Notes: generated by a model from the sequence alone, not told the origin. A stretch of 64,000 nt of DNA from an uncultured Lachnospiraceae bacterium (GCA_958428365.1 CAUAFT010000009.1:1-64000); one strand, 5' to 3'. Positions 35,696 through 46,064 are shown, counted from the first letter of the stretch. Translations and numbers: made by a program.

Positions 35696-35731
35696 GATTC
35701 GGGTGTCAAAAGGCTATAGAACACCCGAATC
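35696..35731. other. Perfect 11-bp hairpin
   Basis: GATTCGGGTGT (35696-35706) with ACACCCGAATC (35721-35731), 14-base loop. It lies between the gpmI terminator and the ugp promoter. Possibly a second terminator or an operator. Confidence 0.5.
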
Positions 35732-35740
35732 CTATGAACC

Positions 35741-35790
35741 AAAAAAAGAGCCGGCGAAACGTAGTCTGCTCTGCTACGTTTCGTCAGCTC
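35741..35790 (-). terminator. Terminator of the glycolytic gene run
   Basis: 17-bp stem with one mismatch (35748-35764 with 35774-35790), 9-base loop, followed by seven T's on the minus strand. It follows gpmI and isolates the ugp operon. Confidence 0.88.
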
Positions 35791-35859
35791 CTGTGGTAAA
35801 ATCCGATACATCCTGATGAATCGAAATATTTCCTATCTCATCGTTTTTATATCATCCTG

Positions 35860-37401
35860 CTATTTTTTGATCAATAAAGATTTTCCTGTCATCTCTGCCG
35901 GCTGCTCCTTACCCATCACCTCGATGAGAGTTGGAATAATGTCTGCTAAGCATCCGCCGTCTCTTAAGGTGTAGGCCGGATCATAGTTCACAAGTATGAA
36001 TGGAACCTGATTGGTGGTATGGGCTGTAAACGGCGCCCCTGTTCTGTAATCGATTAACTGCTCCGCATTTCCATGGTCTGCGCAGATGAACATGGTTCCG
36101 TCCACTTCCTTAATAGCCTCCACTGCTTTTCCAACGCACTCATCCACGGCTTCCACCGCTTTGATGGCTGCCTCCTGAACTCCGGTATGACCAACCATGT
36201 CCGGATTTGCAAAGTTGATGATAATGACGTCATAATTGCAGGAACGAATTGCCTCCGTGAGCTTATCACATACCTCGTATGCGCTCATCTCCGGCTTTAA
36301 GTCATAGGTGGCTACCTTTGGAGAATTGACTAAGATTCTGTCCTCACCCTCGTTCGGTTCCTCTACACCGCCGTTAAAGAAGAAGGTGACATGGGCATAC
36401 TTCTCTGTCTCTGCGATACGCGCCTGGGTCATGCCGTTTGCTGCAAGCCACTCGCCGAAGGTATTGGTAACTGCCACTTTAGGGAATGCAACCTCCTTAT
36501 TCGGGATGGTCGGATCATAATCGGAGAAACATACAAAGGTGGTGTTAAGACGCTCTCCTCTGTCAAATCCCTGGAAATCATCATCACAGAAGCTTCTGGT
36601 GATCTCTCTGGCGCGGTCCGGTCTGAAGTTAAAGAAGATCACGGAGTCATTGTCTTTGATCTTAGCCAGAGGCTTTCCTTCCTCTAAGATCACCGTTGGT
36701 TTTACGAACTCGTCTGTCTCATCTCTGTCATAAGACTGCTGAATTGCTTCAGGAGCGCTCTCGGCTGTGAGTCCCTCTCCCTTTGTCATGGCGTCATAAG
36801 CCAGTTTCACGCGGTCGTAGTTATTATCTCTGTCCATGGCATAGTAACGTCCCATCACGGAAGCCACCTGTCCGATACCGATCTCTTTCATCTTCTGCTG
36901 CAATTCAATGACAAAATCCTTGCCGCTTGTCGGCGGTGTGTCACGTCCATCCAGGAAACAATGTACATAGACATTGGAGAGACGGTTTCTCTTAGCAAGC
37001 TCCAACAAGCCGTAGAGATGTGTATTATGGCTATGTACGCCGCCGTCAGATAAGAGTCCGAACACATGTAAGTAGCTGTCATTTTCCTTACAGTTTTTCA
37101 CTGCCTTTAAGAGCGCCTCGTTATCAAAGAAGGTCTCATCCTTGATCTCCTTAGTAATTCTGGTCAGTTCCTGATATACGATACGTCCTGCGCCCATATT
37201 CAGGTGACCTACCTCGGAGTTGCCCATCTGTCCATCCGGAAGTCCCACTGCCATTCCGCTGGCGTTACCCCTTGCAAACGGATATTCCTTCATCAGTTTG
37301 TCCATCACCGGTGTTCTCGCCTGGACAACAGCGTTGCCGTTAATGGTGTCATTTAATCCGTATCCATCTAAAATCATTAAAACGGTTGGTTTTTTACTCA
37401 T
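35860..37401 (-). CDS. gpmI: Phosphoglycerate mutase, cofactor-independent
   Basis: Interconverts 3- and 2-phosphoglycerate with two Mn ions. Start at 37401 (MSKKPTVLMILDGYGLND) with GAGGAAAAGAGT upstream; 513 residues. Catalytic Ser lies in GQMGNSEVGHLNMGAGRIVY (about residue 62). Metal ligands include FICADHGNAEQ near 445 and AHTTNQVPF near 463. Final gene of gap-pgk-tpiA-capA-gpmI. Confidence 0.97.
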   Translation of the reverse strand: MSKKPTVLMILDGYGLNDTINGNAVVQARTPVMDKLMKEYPFARGNASGMAVGLPDGQMGNSEVGHLNMGAGRIVYQELTRITKEIKDETFFDNEALLKAVKNCKENDSYLHVFGLLSDGGVHSHNTHLYGLLELAKRNRLSNVYVHCFLDGRDTPPTSGKDFVIELQQKMKEIGIGQVASVMGRYYAMDRDNNYDRVKLAYDAMTKGEGLTAESAPEAIQQSYDRDETDEFVKPTVILEEGKPLAKIKDNDSVIFFNFRPDRAREITRSFCDDDFQGFDRGERLNTTFVCFSDYDPTIPNKEVAFPKVAVTNTFGEWLAANGMTQARIAETEKYAHVTFFFNGGVEEPNEGEDRILVNSPKVATYDLKPEMSAYEVCDKLTEAIRSCNYDVIIINFANPDMVGHTGVQEAAIKAVEAVDECVGKAVEAIKEVDGTMFICADHGNAEQLIDYRTGAPFTAHTTNQVPFILVNYDPAYTLRDGGCLADIIPTLIEVMGKEQPAEMTGKSLLIKK

Positions 37402-37467
37402 ACTCTTTTCCTCTTTTCCTAAATCACTTTTCTGCTTTATAGTAAAACAAATCCGCCGATTTTTCAA

Positions 37468-38889
37468 CTATTTTGCCAAATTTGTTACATATCCCTCATC
37501 GTCTATTTCCACTTCTTTGGAAAGCCCCCTCATAAAGTCCATAACCTGCTCTCTCTCCTCCCCCTCCGTTAAAAGTCTGGTCTTTGTCCCGGACTGCATA
37601 CATGGGAGAAAACGGAACCTGATCTCCCCATCCTGCCGGATCCGTACCTGGGCAACTCCGGTCTCCAGGGTATTCCCATTGAACCAGAAATTTCCAAGAC
37701 TGTAAATAACGGGAGTATCCTCTATATAAGCGATCCCCTGGAGGCAGTGGGTGTGTCCCCCCACGATGACATCGGCTCCCGCTTCCACATATGCCTCTGC
37801 CAGCTCCTGTTGATCCAAACCATAGACGTTGGTTCCCTCGGTTCCCCAGTGAGGATATACGATCACACAGTCGCTGTTTCTCTTTGCCTCCCGGATCACC
37901 TCCAGAAATTGCTCCGGTTTCAACGTCTTAAGAACTCCCGCCGTATCCTCCGTGGCTTCCTTTGTATAATTGTAGGAACGCTCGATCTGGGTGGCTGAGA
38001 CAATGGCGATCTTCCTTCCATTTGCTACAAAATACACGATCTCTTTCGCTTCATCCAGGTTCCTTCCCGCCCCCACATAGGGAATCTCTGCCCCTTCCAG
38101 AGTCTCTAACGTGTCCAGCAGCGCATCCTCTCCATAATCATAGACATGATTATTCGCTAGAGATACGACATCCACATTCAACTGCTGTAAAACCTCCACT
38201 CTGGTAGGCGACGCCCGGAATGTATAGGCTTTTCCCGGAATCGGATACCCTCTGTCACTGTAGGTGAACTCATTGTTCATCATGAGAATATCCGCTCTTT
38301 GAAGCTCCAAAAGCAGATCCGCAGAAAGACAGTCATATATTCCATTTGCCTGTTTATCCATAAACACGGTGGTAGACCAGCCCTCCGCCAGATTGATATC
38401 GCCTGTAAAATCCAAAACGACCTCATCCTCGTCCGCACAGTCCTTATAGTAAACGTTTTCCAGCAATTCTGACTGATAGCCCGTATCCTGGCAGTATTGC
38501 AGCCATAAAACCTGCATGGTGCTTCCAGTCAGGGAATACCACAGATTCCCGTCCTGCTCTTCATGGCTCACTTCCTCCGCAATCTCCTTTAAGCTCTCCT
38601 CGCCGTAGGCGGATCGGAACCAGATCAGAAAATTCTCATCCACGGGCTTATTGCTGATAAATTCCCGCTTGCATCCATTCAGGATCTCTTCATACAGCTT
38701 TTCTGCATCCGTTTCTTTGGAATCCTCCTGTTTCGGATGTTCCGTCTGACCCTCCAGCACATCTCCCGCCGCTTCCTGGATCGTATTCTCTATGAAATTA
38801 AAATTTTCCTTCTCCCTGTAAAAAAATACTCCTGCCAAAAGAAGTACTGCCGCAAGAAGAACGCTTCCTCTTTGAAGTTTCTTTTTCAT
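37468..38889 (-). CDS. CapA-family (PGA_cap) metallophosphatase-like protein
   Basis: A 473-residue membrane-anchored protein; an N-terminal helix (VLLAAVLLLAGVFFY, about 9-23) is followed by an acidic linker and the CapA domain (about 150-440). Metal-site motifs are seen: LDFTGDINLAEGW, MMNNEFTYSD, VVSLANNHVYDYG, VIVYPHWGTEG and IVGGHTHCLQG. CapA relatives participate in polyglutamate capsule export or cell-wall handling, but there are no capB/C genes here. Its place between tpiA and gpmI looks fortuitous or conserved in relatives; function unproven. Confidence 0.85.
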   Translation of the reverse strand: MKKKLQRGSVLLAAVLLLAGVFFYREKENFNFIENTIQEAAGDVLEGQTEHPKQEDSKETDAEKLYEEILNGCKREFISNKPVDENFLIWFRSAYGEESLKEIAEEVSHEEQDGNLWYSLTGSTMQVLWLQYCQDTGYQSELLENVYYKDCADEDEVVLDFTGDINLAEGWSTTVFMDKQANGIYDCLSADLLLELQRADILMMNNEFTYSDRGYPIPGKAYTFRASPTRVEVLQQLNVDVVSLANNHVYDYGEDALLDTLETLEGAEIPYVGAGRNLDEAKEIVYFVANGRKIAIVSATQIERSYNYTKEATEDTAGVLKTLKPEQFLEVIREAKRNSDCVIVYPHWGTEGTNVYGLDQQELAEAYVEAGADVIVGGHTHCLQGIAYIEDTPVIYSLGNFWFNGNTLETGVAQVRIRQDGEIRFRFLPCMQSGTKTRLLTEGEEREQVMDFMRGLSKEVEIDDEGYVTNLAK

Positions 38890-38963
38890 TCCACCTGTGT
38901 ATTCCCATGAATTGCAATAAGCAGCGGCGGGAGGCCACTGCTTATTTTCAGATCGTGTCTATC

Positions 38964-39713
38964 TTATTTGTAGTTTACGATTTTTCCGAAATCTGCTTTT
39001 AAGGAAGCTCCGCCGACTAATCCGCCGTCAATATCCGGTTTTGCAAATAACTCTGCTGCGTTTCCTGCATTTACAGATCCGCCGTACTGGATGCGGATTG
39101 CTTCTGCTGTTGCATCATCATATACTTCAGCGATGCAGGCACGGATTGCTGCACATACTTCTTCTGCCTGGTCAGAGGTAGCTGTCTCACCTGTTCCGAT
39201 AGCCCAGATCGGCTCGTAAGCGATTACGGCTGTCTTAGCCTGATCTGCTGTTACGTTCTGGAATGCAATCTTAATCTGCATACGAATCCAGTCAATGTAA
39301 ACGCCCTGTTTTCTCTGGTCTAAAGACTCACCACAGCAGATGATTGGTGTGATACCATGCTCGAATGCTTTTAATACTTTTTTGTTGACAGTCTCGTCTG
39401 TCTCTGCGAAGTATTCTCTTCTCTCGGAATGTCCTAATACAACATATTTAACACCTGCATCGACTAACATGTTCGGAGCGATCTCACCTGTGTAAGCTCC
39501 GCTCTCCTCAAAGTACATGTTCTCAGCACCGATATTGATGTTGGTTCCCTTAGCTGCTTCCATAGCAGGGATGATGTCGATAGCTGGTACGCAGAATACT
39601 ACGTCTACGTCGTCATTTTTTACTAACGGTGTTAACTCTTTTACTAAAGCAACTGCTTCGCTTGGAGTCTTGTTCATTTTCCAGTTTCCTGCAATAATTT
39701 TCTTTCTTGCCAT
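38964..39713 (-). CDS. tpiA: Triosephosphate isomerase
   Basis: Interconverts dihydroxyacetone phosphate and glyceraldehyde-3-phosphate. 249 residues. Active-site Lys in AGNWKMNKT (about 13), His in [12 protein letters not shown] (about 96) and Glu in [13 protein letters not shown] (about 168) are all present. Follows pgk in the same direction with a 98-base gap. Confidence 0.98.
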   Translation of the reverse strand: MARKKIIAGNWKMNKTPSEAVALVKELTPLVKNDDVDVVFCVPAIDIIPAMEAAKGTNINIGAENMYFEESGAYTGEIAPNMLVDAGVKYVVLGHSERREYFAETDETVNKKVLKAFEHGITPIICCGESLDQRKQGVYIDWIRMQIKIAFQNVTADQAKTAVIAYEPIWAIGTGETATSDQAEEVCAAIRACIAEVYDDATAEAIRIQYGGSVNAGNAAELFAKPDIDGGLVGGASLKADFGKIVNYK

Positions 39714-39811
39714 TGTTGTGTTCTCCTTTTTCTATGTATGGGGGAATAGGGGAATCCGCCTCATTCCCTGTTTGTATTTATAAGTTCAGCAAATTCATGT
39801 TCACGAAAAGC

Positions 39812-41020
39812 TTATTTGTCGTTCGCTGCTGCTACGCCTGGTAACTCTTTTCCTTCTAAGAACTCTAAGGAAGCGCCGCCGCCTGTGGAGATGTGAGACA
39901 TCTTGTCGCCATATCCTAACTGGTTTACTGCTGCTGCGGAATCTCCGCCTCCAATGATGGTGGTTGCATCTGTCTCAGCCAATGCTGCTGCTACAGCCTT
40001 TGTACCTGCTGCAAGTGTCGGGTTCTCGAATACGCCCATCGGTCCATTCCATACAACGGTCTTAGCAGATTTAACTGCGTCAGAATATAATTCGATGGTC
40101 TTCGGTCCGATATCACAAGCTTCTTTGTTTGCATCCATCTTGTCTGCATCGAAGATCGTAACATCTACCGGTGCATCGATCGGATTCGGGAAGGCGTCGA
40201 TCATAACGGAATCGATTGGAAGTAATAACTTCTTGCCAAGCTTCTCAGCCTTTTCCATCATCTCTTTACAGTAATCGATCTTTGTTTCATCTACTAAAGA
40301 ATTACCGATCTCATAGCCTTTTGCCTTTAAGAAGGTATAAGCCATACCACCGCCGATGATTAAGGTGTCGCATTTCTCTAATAAGTTGGAGATAACGTTC
40401 AACTTGTCTGCAACCTTTGCTCCGCCTAAGATGGCTACGAATGGTCTTACCGGATTCTCTACGGCATTTCCTAAGAAGTCGATCTCCTTCTGCATTAAGT
40501 ATCCAACGACTGCGGTATCTACTAATTCAGCAACTCCAACGTTAGAGCAGTGTGCTCTGTGAGCTGTTCCGAATGCATCGTTAACAAATACGTCACAAAG
40601 AGAAGCTAAGTCTTTGGAGAACGCCTCTCCGTTCTTGGTCTCCTCCGCTCTGTAACGGGTATTCTCTAAGAGAATTACATCGCCATCGTTCATAGCCTCT
40701 ACTGCTGCCTTTGCGTTCGGTCCTACAACCTCAGCATCTGCTGCAAATTTTACTTCCTGTCCCAATAACTCAGACAGTCTTACTGCTACAGGAGCTAAAG
40801 ATAATTCCGGTTTTGGCTCTCCCTTTGGTTTTCCCAAGTGGGAGCAGAGAATTACCTTACCGCCGTCAGCGATCAATTTCTTGATGGTCGGAAGCGCTGC
40901 TACCAGACGGTTCTCATCTGTGATCTTTCCGTCCTTTAAAGGTACGTTGAAATCACAGCGGCAGAGAACACGAAGTCCCTTTACATTGATATCGTCTACT
41001 GATTTCTTATTTAATCCCAT
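39812..41020 (-). CDS. pgk: Phosphoglycerate kinase
   Basis: Makes ATP from 1,3-bisphosphoglycerate. 402 residues, normal bacterial length. N-domain substrate residues in [15 protein letters not shown] and HLGKPKGEP, hinge and nucleotide residues in [15 protein letters not shown] and [13 protein letters not shown], and the C-terminal '[19 protein letters not shown]'. A terminator-like hairpin lies between gap and pgk, so expression of gap may exceed that of pgk. Confidence 0.98.
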   Translation of the reverse strand: MGLNKKSVDDINVKGLRVLCRCDFNVPLKDGKITDENRLVAALPTIKKLIADGGKVILCSHLGKPKGEPKPELSLAPVAVRLSELLGQEVKFAADAEVVGPNAKAAVEAMNDGDVILLENTRYRAEETKNGEAFSKDLASLCDVFVNDAFGTAHRAHCSNVGVAELVDTAVVGYLMQKEIDFLGNAVENPVRPFVAILGGAKVADKLNVISNLLEKCDTLIIGGGMAYTFLKAKGYEIGNSLVDETKIDYCKEMMEKAEKLGKKLLLPIDSVMIDAFPNPIDAPVDVTIFDADKMDANKEACDIGPKTIELYSDAVKSAKTVVWNGPMGVFENPTLAAGTKAVAAALAETDATTIIGGGDSAAAVNQLGYGDKMSHISTGGGASLEFLEGKELPGVAAANDK

Positions 41021-41083
41021 TTTCTATGTCCTCCTGGATTATTTTATATTCATATAGGTAACTTTGAAGAGATTTCCTATTAA

Positions 41084-41117
41084 ATAAAAATAGGTCCGGT
41101 CCTTTAAAGACCGGACC
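41084..41117 (-). terminator. Attenuating terminator between gap and pgk
   Basis: GGTCCGGTC/GACCGGACC perfect 9-bp stem (41093-41101 with 41109-41117), 7-base loop, then TATTTTTATTT on the minus strand. No separate strong pgk promoter is obvious, so partial read-through is probable. Confidence 0.8.
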
Positions 41118-41176
41118 CATGCTGAGTCTTTTTTACTCTGATGGCGGTTGACTTGTTCCCGCCAAACGTTCAATGC

Positions 41177-42193
41177 CTATGCTAACTCAGAGAAGTATTT
41201 GATTGTACGAACCATCTGAGATGTGTAGCTGTTCTCGTTGTCATACCAGGAAACAACCTGTACTTCATATAAATCATCAGATACCTGGTTAACCATGGTC
41301 TGAGTTGCATCGAATAAAGAACCAAATCTCATTCCTACGATATCGGAAGAAACGATCTCGTCCTCATTGTATCCGAAGGACTCGTTAGCTGCTGCCTTCA
41401 TAGCTGCGTTGATATCTTCTTTTGTTACGCCAGCTTTCTTAACAACTGCTGTTAAGATGGTTGTGGAACCTGTTGGTGTAGGAACACGCTGAGCAGATCC
41501 GATTAACTTACCATTTAATTCTGGGATAACTAAGCCGATTGCCTTAGCAGCGCCTGTGCTGTTAGGAACGATGTTCACTGCTGCCGCACGGGATCTTCTT
41601 AAATCACCTTTTCTCTGAGGTCCGTCTAATGTCATCTGATCGCCTGTGTAAGCGTGGATGGTGCACATGATACCGGACTGGATCGGTGCATATTTGTTTA
41701 ACGCATCTGCCATTGGAGCTAAGCAGTTGGTTGTACAGGAAGCTGCGGAGATGATGGTGTCATCAGCCTTTAATGTCTCATGGTTTGTGTTGTATACGAT
41801 TGTAGGAAGATCATTACCTGCTGGAGCAGAGATAACAACTTTACGAGCTCCTGCATTGATATGAGCCTGTGCTTTTTCTTTGGATGTATAGAATCCGGAG
41901 CACTCTAATACAACGTCAACTTTCAAATCACCCCATGGGCAATTGTTTGCATCTGGGAAAGCGTAGATTTTGATTTCTTTTCCATCAACTGTGATTGAAT
42001 CTTCTCCAGCTGTTACTGTGTCAGCTTTCTCGTATTTACCCTGAGAAGAATCATATTTTAACAAGTGTGCTAACATTTTAGGGCTTGTTAAATCGTTGAT
42101 TGCTACTACTTCATATCCTTCTGCACCGAACATCTGTCTGAATGCAAGACGACCGATACGGCCGAAACCATTGATTGCTACTCTTACTGCCAT
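41177..42193 (-). CDS. gap: Glyceraldehyde-3-phosphate dehydrogenase
   Basis: NAD-dependent glycolytic dehydrogenase. 338 residues. Rossmann start [15 protein letters not shown], catalytic Cys in [12 protein letters not shown] (about residue 155), His and phosphate residues in the following helix, and the S-loop '[17 protein letters not shown]'. Asp in NDLTSP near residue 34 marks NAD preference. The codon choice is strongly biased, as expected for a highly expressed gene. Driven by the promoter at 42260-42288. Confidence 0.98.
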   Translation of the reverse strand: MAVRVAINGFGRIGRLAFRQMFGAEGYEVVAINDLTSPKMLAHLLKYDSSQGKYEKADTVTAGEDSITVDGKEIKIYAFPDANNCPWGDLKVDVVLECSGFYTSKEKAQAHINAGARKVVISAPAGNDLPTIVYNTNHETLKADDTIISAASCTTNCLAPMADALNKYAPIQSGIMCTIHAYTGDQMTLDGPQRKGDLRRSRAAAVNIVPNSTGAAKAIGLVIPELNGKLIGSAQRVPTPTGSTTILTAVVKKAGVTKEDINAAMKAAANESFGYNEDEIVSSDIVGMRFGSLFDATQTMVNQVSDDLYEVQVVSWYDNENSYTSQMVRTIKYFSELA

Positions 42194-42232
42194 TTCTTAT
42201 TCCTCCTAGAAATTTTAATGAAATTTGCTTTT

Positions 42233-42250
42233 TTGAGCGTACATGCTCAA
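42233..42250 (-). other. 5' leader hairpin of gap
   Basis: TTGAGC-N6-GCTCAA (42233-42250) lies at the very start of the expected transcript. It could protect the mRNA 5' end or be a half operator. Confidence 0.4.
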
Positions 42251-42259
42251 CTTGTTTCC

Positions 42260-42288
42260 ATTTTAACCAATCTTTCATAAAATTTCAA
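42260..42288 (-). promoter_or_regulatory. gap promoter
   Basis: TTGAAA (42283-42288) and TAAAAT (42260-42265) with a 17-bp spacer. No CggR-type gene is adjacent. The rest of 42194-42547 is A+T-rich; a TACAAT near 42450 may be the -10 of the divergent phosphatase gene. Confidence 0.7.
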
Positions 42289-42547
42289 GGGTATTTCTTA
42301 TGTTTGTTAAAATTTTCACTATTTTTTTACAGAACTTATGATTTGTATAAGGATTATTGGGGGAAACTTATCTGTTCCATACTTTGTTCACCAGTCTGCC
42401 TTCCAGCTTTTCTGGCGAATTTGCATATTTTCTCCTGTGAAAATTCATGGTACAATATAAACGGATGTTATATATTACCATATGAATGGATGATCCAGGT
42501 ATTTAAACATCCTAACATTCTGATATGGAAAATAAGAGGAGGCAGCC

Positions 42548-43354
42548 ATGCTCTGGGACACACATATGCACACCCGCTACTCCGGGGACAGCAATGCTGA
42601 ACCTGTCGATATGATAAACGCAGCGATACGATACGGTCTTCATGGCATCTGTATCACCGATCACATGGATTACGACTATCCGAACGATTCGGAACTGTTT
42701 GTTTTCGATGTTGAAAAGCAGCAGGCGGAATTAAAAATACTAAAGGAAAAATATCAGGAATCCTTTCCCGTTCTGATCGGAATTGAACTGGGTCTTCAGC
42801 CACAGGCAAAAACAGTTATGCAGAACCAACAGCTTTTAGCGGAACATGATTTTGACTTTGTCATCGGCTCTTCCCATGTTGTGCATGGATTTGATCCATA
42901 TTATAAAGAATATTATGAGGGAAAGAGCGAACACGAAGCCTATCTGGAATATTTTGAATCCATATTGGAAAATATCTCTGTTTTTGATGACTTCGACGTC
43001 TATGGTCACATTGATTATGTGGTACGATATGGTCCGAATAAGAATGCGGAATATTCCTATCAAAGATATGCGGATGTGATTGACGAAATCTTTATTCAAT
43101 TAATTCAAAAAGGGAAGGGAATTGAACTCAATACTGCGGGATTAAAATATGGTCTGGGACATCCCCACCCGACGGAGGATGCCCTGAAACGCTACCGGGA
43201 ATTAGGCGGGGAGATTCTTACCCTTGGTTCCGACGCCCATAAACCGGAGCATGTTGCCTACGATTTTAAACGGATACCAGAGATCTTGAAAAATGCAGGA
43301 TTTTGCTATTACACCGTATTTGAAAACAGAAAACCAAACATGAAAAAGCTGTGA
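42548..43354 (+). CDS. hisJ: Histidinol-phosphatase-like PHP hydrolase (HisJ/HisK)
   Basis: A 268-residue PHP enzyme, plausibly dephosphorylating histidinol phosphate. Metal ligands: HMHTRYSGDS near residue 6, ITDHMDYDY near 38, IGIELGLQ near 76, SSHVVHGFDPYY near 107, HIDYVVRYG near 155, and the final SDAHKPEHVAYDF. AGGAGG precedes the ATG. Alone on the plus strand, 40 kb from hisHF, so histidine genes here are scattered. Another phosphatase substrate is possible. Confidence 0.82.
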   Translation: MLWDTHMHTRYSGDSNAEPVDMINAAIRYGLHGICITDHMDYDYPNDSELFVFDVEKQQAELKILKEKYQESFPVLIGIELGLQPQAKTVMQNQQLLAEHDFDFVIGSSHVVHGFDPYYKEYYEGKSEHEAYLEYFESILENISVFDDFDVYGHIDYVVRYGPNKNAEYSYQRYADVIDEIFIQLIQKGKGIELNTAGLKYGLGHPHPTEDALKRYRELGGEILTLGSDAHKPEHVAYDFKRIPEILKNAGFCYYTVFENRKPNMKKL

Positions 43355-43374
43355 TGCAAAGTACATCACAGCTT
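43346..43374. terminator. Terminator overlapping the hisJ stop codon
   Basis: AAGCTGTGATG/CATCACAGCTT perfect 11-bp stem (43346-43356 with 43364-43374) includes the TGA stop. It also ends the convergent gene at 43387. Confidence 0.75.
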
Positions 43375-43386
43375 ATATAATATACA

Positions 43387-45078
43387 CTAACCAATCAACA
43401 CCTTTTTTCCTTCAAATGCAAATCCATATCTGTGGATTCTCTCTTTATCTATACCCTTTGATATCAGCACTGTCTCATACTGTTTCTCCTCTATCTGGGC
43501 AAGAGCTGCCTGAACCGTGTCCTCCAAGGTATTCTCTTCCTCCGAATCATGCACCTTAAATTCTAATATTATGGCATCTGCCTCCTTATCCTTGGGTTCT
43601 ATCATCACATCGTATCTGCCAAAACCGCTTTCCCGATTTGATGTGACGCTATACTGGTCTCCCAGCTCTGTTAAAAGTCCAAGCACGAATCCATGATAAA
43701 AGCGTTCCGGCTCCTGACCCGAAGGTCGTTTTCCGGTATCAAAATAGCTGAAGGTCTGTAACGTAATCCGGTTCATGTAGACATTCATGGCTTTCTTATC
43801 CCCTGCAAGCAATGCACTTATAAAATCGTTATAGTCTGAACCTGTTGTCTGAAACCATCCGCGCACCATACCGTAAAACATATACCGAACCTCGTTATTG
43901 GTAAGTTCCAGGTCATACAACGGCTCTCTGACTGCCCCCAACTGTTCCAATCTCTCATAGCCCAGTACTTTTAAGTAACCACTGGCTAACAGCAGACTCC
44001 AGATGGCAGCCTCATTATTATCCAATTGATTATATACGATCTGTTCATCTATCGGACAACGAATCGTCCCTCCTTTTAACAGCTCCTCAAAAGTTGCTTT
44101 TATCTGTCTGTTTCCCTCTCGGAGCAATTTTCCTACAAGGCTGTTGGCGCTGGTATTCGCCCAGTAGGTTCTGTATTTTCTTTTATCTAAAAAATTGATA
44201 ATGGACCATGGATTATAGATGTCACGGTGTTCTCCAAAAATAAACCCGTCATACCATTCCTTCACCTGCTTCTTTTCTTCTCCCAGACCACACTCCTCCA
44301 ATGCCGCAAATACTTCTTCCTCTGTAAAACCAAATGAAGTTGCATATTTATCCGACGTTGTGGTCACCACTTCCAGATTATTCAGATCAGAAAAAATAGA
44401 TTCTTTACTAACACGGGTTATCCCTGTCATAATTGCCCGCTCCAACCATGGATTCGTCTTAAAACAGGAATTAAACATACTTCTGGTAAACGTCACCAAT
44501 TCCTCCCAGAATCCATGCACATAAGCCTCCTGCATCGGAGTGTCATATTCATCCAAAAGAATGATGACCTTTTTTCCATAATATCGATGCAGATAATCCG
44601 ACAGTTGATAAATTGCCAACGTTGCAACACTGTCATGCATATCTATGGATACCCTGTCAAAAAATTCCCTGTCCTTATCTGTCAGCACCTCACTGTCTCT
44701 CAAAAAAGAATACTTTACATAGAGATTCGTTAAGATCTGACAGATTTTCGATCTGGTGGATACATAATTATCTTCTTTAATATTGGCAAAGGACAAGCTG
44801 ATAACCGGATAGGTTCCCTGAATCTCCCGGTATTTTTCCTCCTCCCAGATGGAGAGTCCCTCAAATATCTCTCCCTGTTCTGCATAGTCAACGGAAAAGA
44901 ATTGCTCCACCATGCTCATATTTAAGGTCTTACCAAAACGTCTGGGACGGTTAATCAGAGTGACGCTGTCCTCTGCCTCCCACCACTCCTTAATAAAATT
45001 CGTTTTATCAATGTAAAAACATTTTTTTTGAATCAAATCTCCGAAATCTTGGATTCCAATTGCAACCTTCCCTGTCAT
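43387..45078 (-). CDS. AAA-ATPase-like protein with PD-(D/E)XK nuclease tail
   Basis: Start at 45078 (MTGKVAIGIQDFGDLIQKK): the ribosome site GGAGGT ends four bases before it and would fall inside a longer reading. 563 residues. N-terminal AAA-ATPase_like domain (about 5-280) with modified Walker A NRPRRFGKTLNMSM and Walker B VIILLDEYDTPMQEAY. C-terminal PD-(D/E)XK domain (about 470-560) with RYDVMIEPKDKEADAIILEFKV. This family occurs in many copies in gut bacteria and is thought to move or act in DNA exchange or defence, but its job is unknown. It has a palindromic promoter (45091-45147). Confidence 0.85.
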   Translation of the reverse strand: MTGKVAIGIQDFGDLIQKKCFYIDKTNFIKEWWEAEDSVTLINRPRRFGKTLNMSMVEQFFSVDYAEQGEIFEGLSIWEEEKYREIQGTYPVISLSFANIKEDNYVSTRSKICQILTNLYVKYSFLRDSEVLTDKDREFFDRVSIDMHDSVATLAIYQLSDYLHRYYGKKVIILLDEYDTPMQEAYVHGFWEELVTFTRSMFNSCFKTNPWLERAIMTGITRVSKESIFSDLNNLEVVTTTSDKYATSFGFTEEEVFAALEECGLGEEKKQVKEWYDGFIFGEHRDIYNPWSIINFLDKRKYRTYWANTSANSLVGKLLREGNRQIKATFEELLKGGTIRCPIDEQIVYNQLDNNEAAIWSLLLASGYLKVLGYERLEQLGAVREPLYDLELTNNEVRYMFYGMVRGWFQTTGSDYNDFISALLAGDKKAMNVYMNRITLQTFSYFDTGKRPSGQEPERFYHGFVLGLLTELGDQYSVTSNRESGFGRYDVMIEPKDKEADAIILEFKVHDSEEENTLEDTVQAALAQIEEKQYETVLISKGIDKERIHRYGFAFEGKKVLIG

Positions 45079-45090
45079 AGACACCTCCAA

Positions 45091-45147
45091 AAAATCCGCT
45101 ATATCAATGCTTTTTCTTAGTATAGCGGATTTTAAGTGAAATTACAA
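45091..45147 (-). promoter_or_regulatory. Palindromic promoter of the AAA/PD-(D/E)XK gene
   Basis: TTGTAA (45142-45147) and TATACT (45119-45124), 17-bp spacer. The -10 box overlaps one arm of a perfect 13-bp inverted repeat (45091-45103 with 45121-45133); the other arm lies directly before the ribosome site. It also resembles a terminator for the gene before it (T6 on the minus strand). Confidence 0.6.
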
Positions 45148-45176
45148 TTTTATGAAATTCTTTTCGTTTTGAATTT

Positions 45177-46064
45177 TTATTTACATCTTACGGATCTCAC
45201 GCTGCTGTAAGAGCCGTAATATTTCTTGCCTTTTACTACTTTGTAGGCTCTGACTTTTACATAATATTTTTTTCCAGATCTCAAACCCTTCACATTTTGG
45301 GCAATGGTACTGTTCTTTGTGATCTTTACGACCTTTTTCCCGCTGGTGAATTTGCGGTTGGTGGAGAGTACCACCTGATATCCGGTCGCCTGCCTGTCTC
45401 TTTTCCATTTCACTCTGATCTGTCCCGTTTTCCCGGAAGTTACAGAGGACAGGGTACTCTTTTTTGGTGTGTTGCCGGTCTTTTTCATGACCTCATTATA
45501 ATTATTGGCGTGCTGTATGTAAGAAAAATTTTTAATCTGGGACTTTTTTATGGTTGCACCCCAACGTATCTTACAATGCCAGTCCGAATTACAGTCCGCA
45601 TAGGTTAAGGTATCCCCGGATACCTTCGTCACAAAAATGGAATGATTGTTATACCGGACAATATCCCCCGCCTTCACATTCGCAAGATTATAGGACAGGG
45701 ACCATTGCGTTCTGGGATTCGTGCCAAACACATCATATCCCAGCTTTTGCGCAAATCCCATGCACTGGATCGCCACTCCGTTAAAGCTGTTGCAGCCGCA
45801 GGAACCGCTGAAATCCGTTCCATTTTTACTGCAGTTTCCATGGTGGGTACAGGGTCTGCTTGTATATCCGTCGGGATTGTTCTTTTTCTTTCCCTCATGG
45901 TTCCAGTACTTTCCATGGGGAAATTTCTTCTCTAACTGTGCGATCCGCTCTTCAAAGCTCCCGCTGGTGCCTGCCGCCTGAATCTTCATCTGCTGAGGAT
46001 ATAGCAACGCCAACACGCCTGCCAGCAGCAATCCAAAAAATATTCTTCTCCCTGTCTTTTTCAC
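45177..46064 (-). CDS. Secreted CHAP-like protein with Fn3-like C-terminus
   Basis: A 295-residue exported protein. Signal peptide MKKTGRRIFFGLLLAGVLALL with cleavage near AAG (about residue 32). The central domain (about 40-190) has a Cys-rich part (RPCTHHGNCSKNGTDFSGSCGCN) and the CHAP-like sequence AIQCMGFAQKLGYDVFG, then VKAGDIVRYNNHSIFVTKV, so Cys and His could form the catalytic pair of a cell-wall amidase/endopeptidase. The C-terminal 95 residues (QIRVKWKRDRQATGYQVVLS) look like a fibronectin type III module common in Clostridia surface proteins. Confidence 0.72.
   Translation of the reverse strand: MKKTGRRIFFGLLLAGVLALLYPQQMKIQAAGTSGSFEERIAQLEKKFPHGKYWNHEGKKKNNPDGYTSRPCTHHGNCSKNGTDFSGSCGCNSFNGVAIQCMGFAQKLGYDVFGTNPRTQWSLSYNLANVKAGDIVRYNNHSIFVTKVSGDTLTYADCNSDWHCKIRWGATIKKSQIKNFSYIQHANNYNEVMKKTGNTPKKSTLSSVTSGKTGQIRVKWKRDRQATGYQVVLSTNRKFTSGKKVVKITKNSTIAQNVKGLRSGKKYYVKVRAYKVVKGKKYYGSYSSVRSVRCK

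Noticed and set aside
42300..42547. T-box or amino-acid riboswitch before hisJ
   Set aside because: No T-box consensus or specifier loop could be recognised in this leader.
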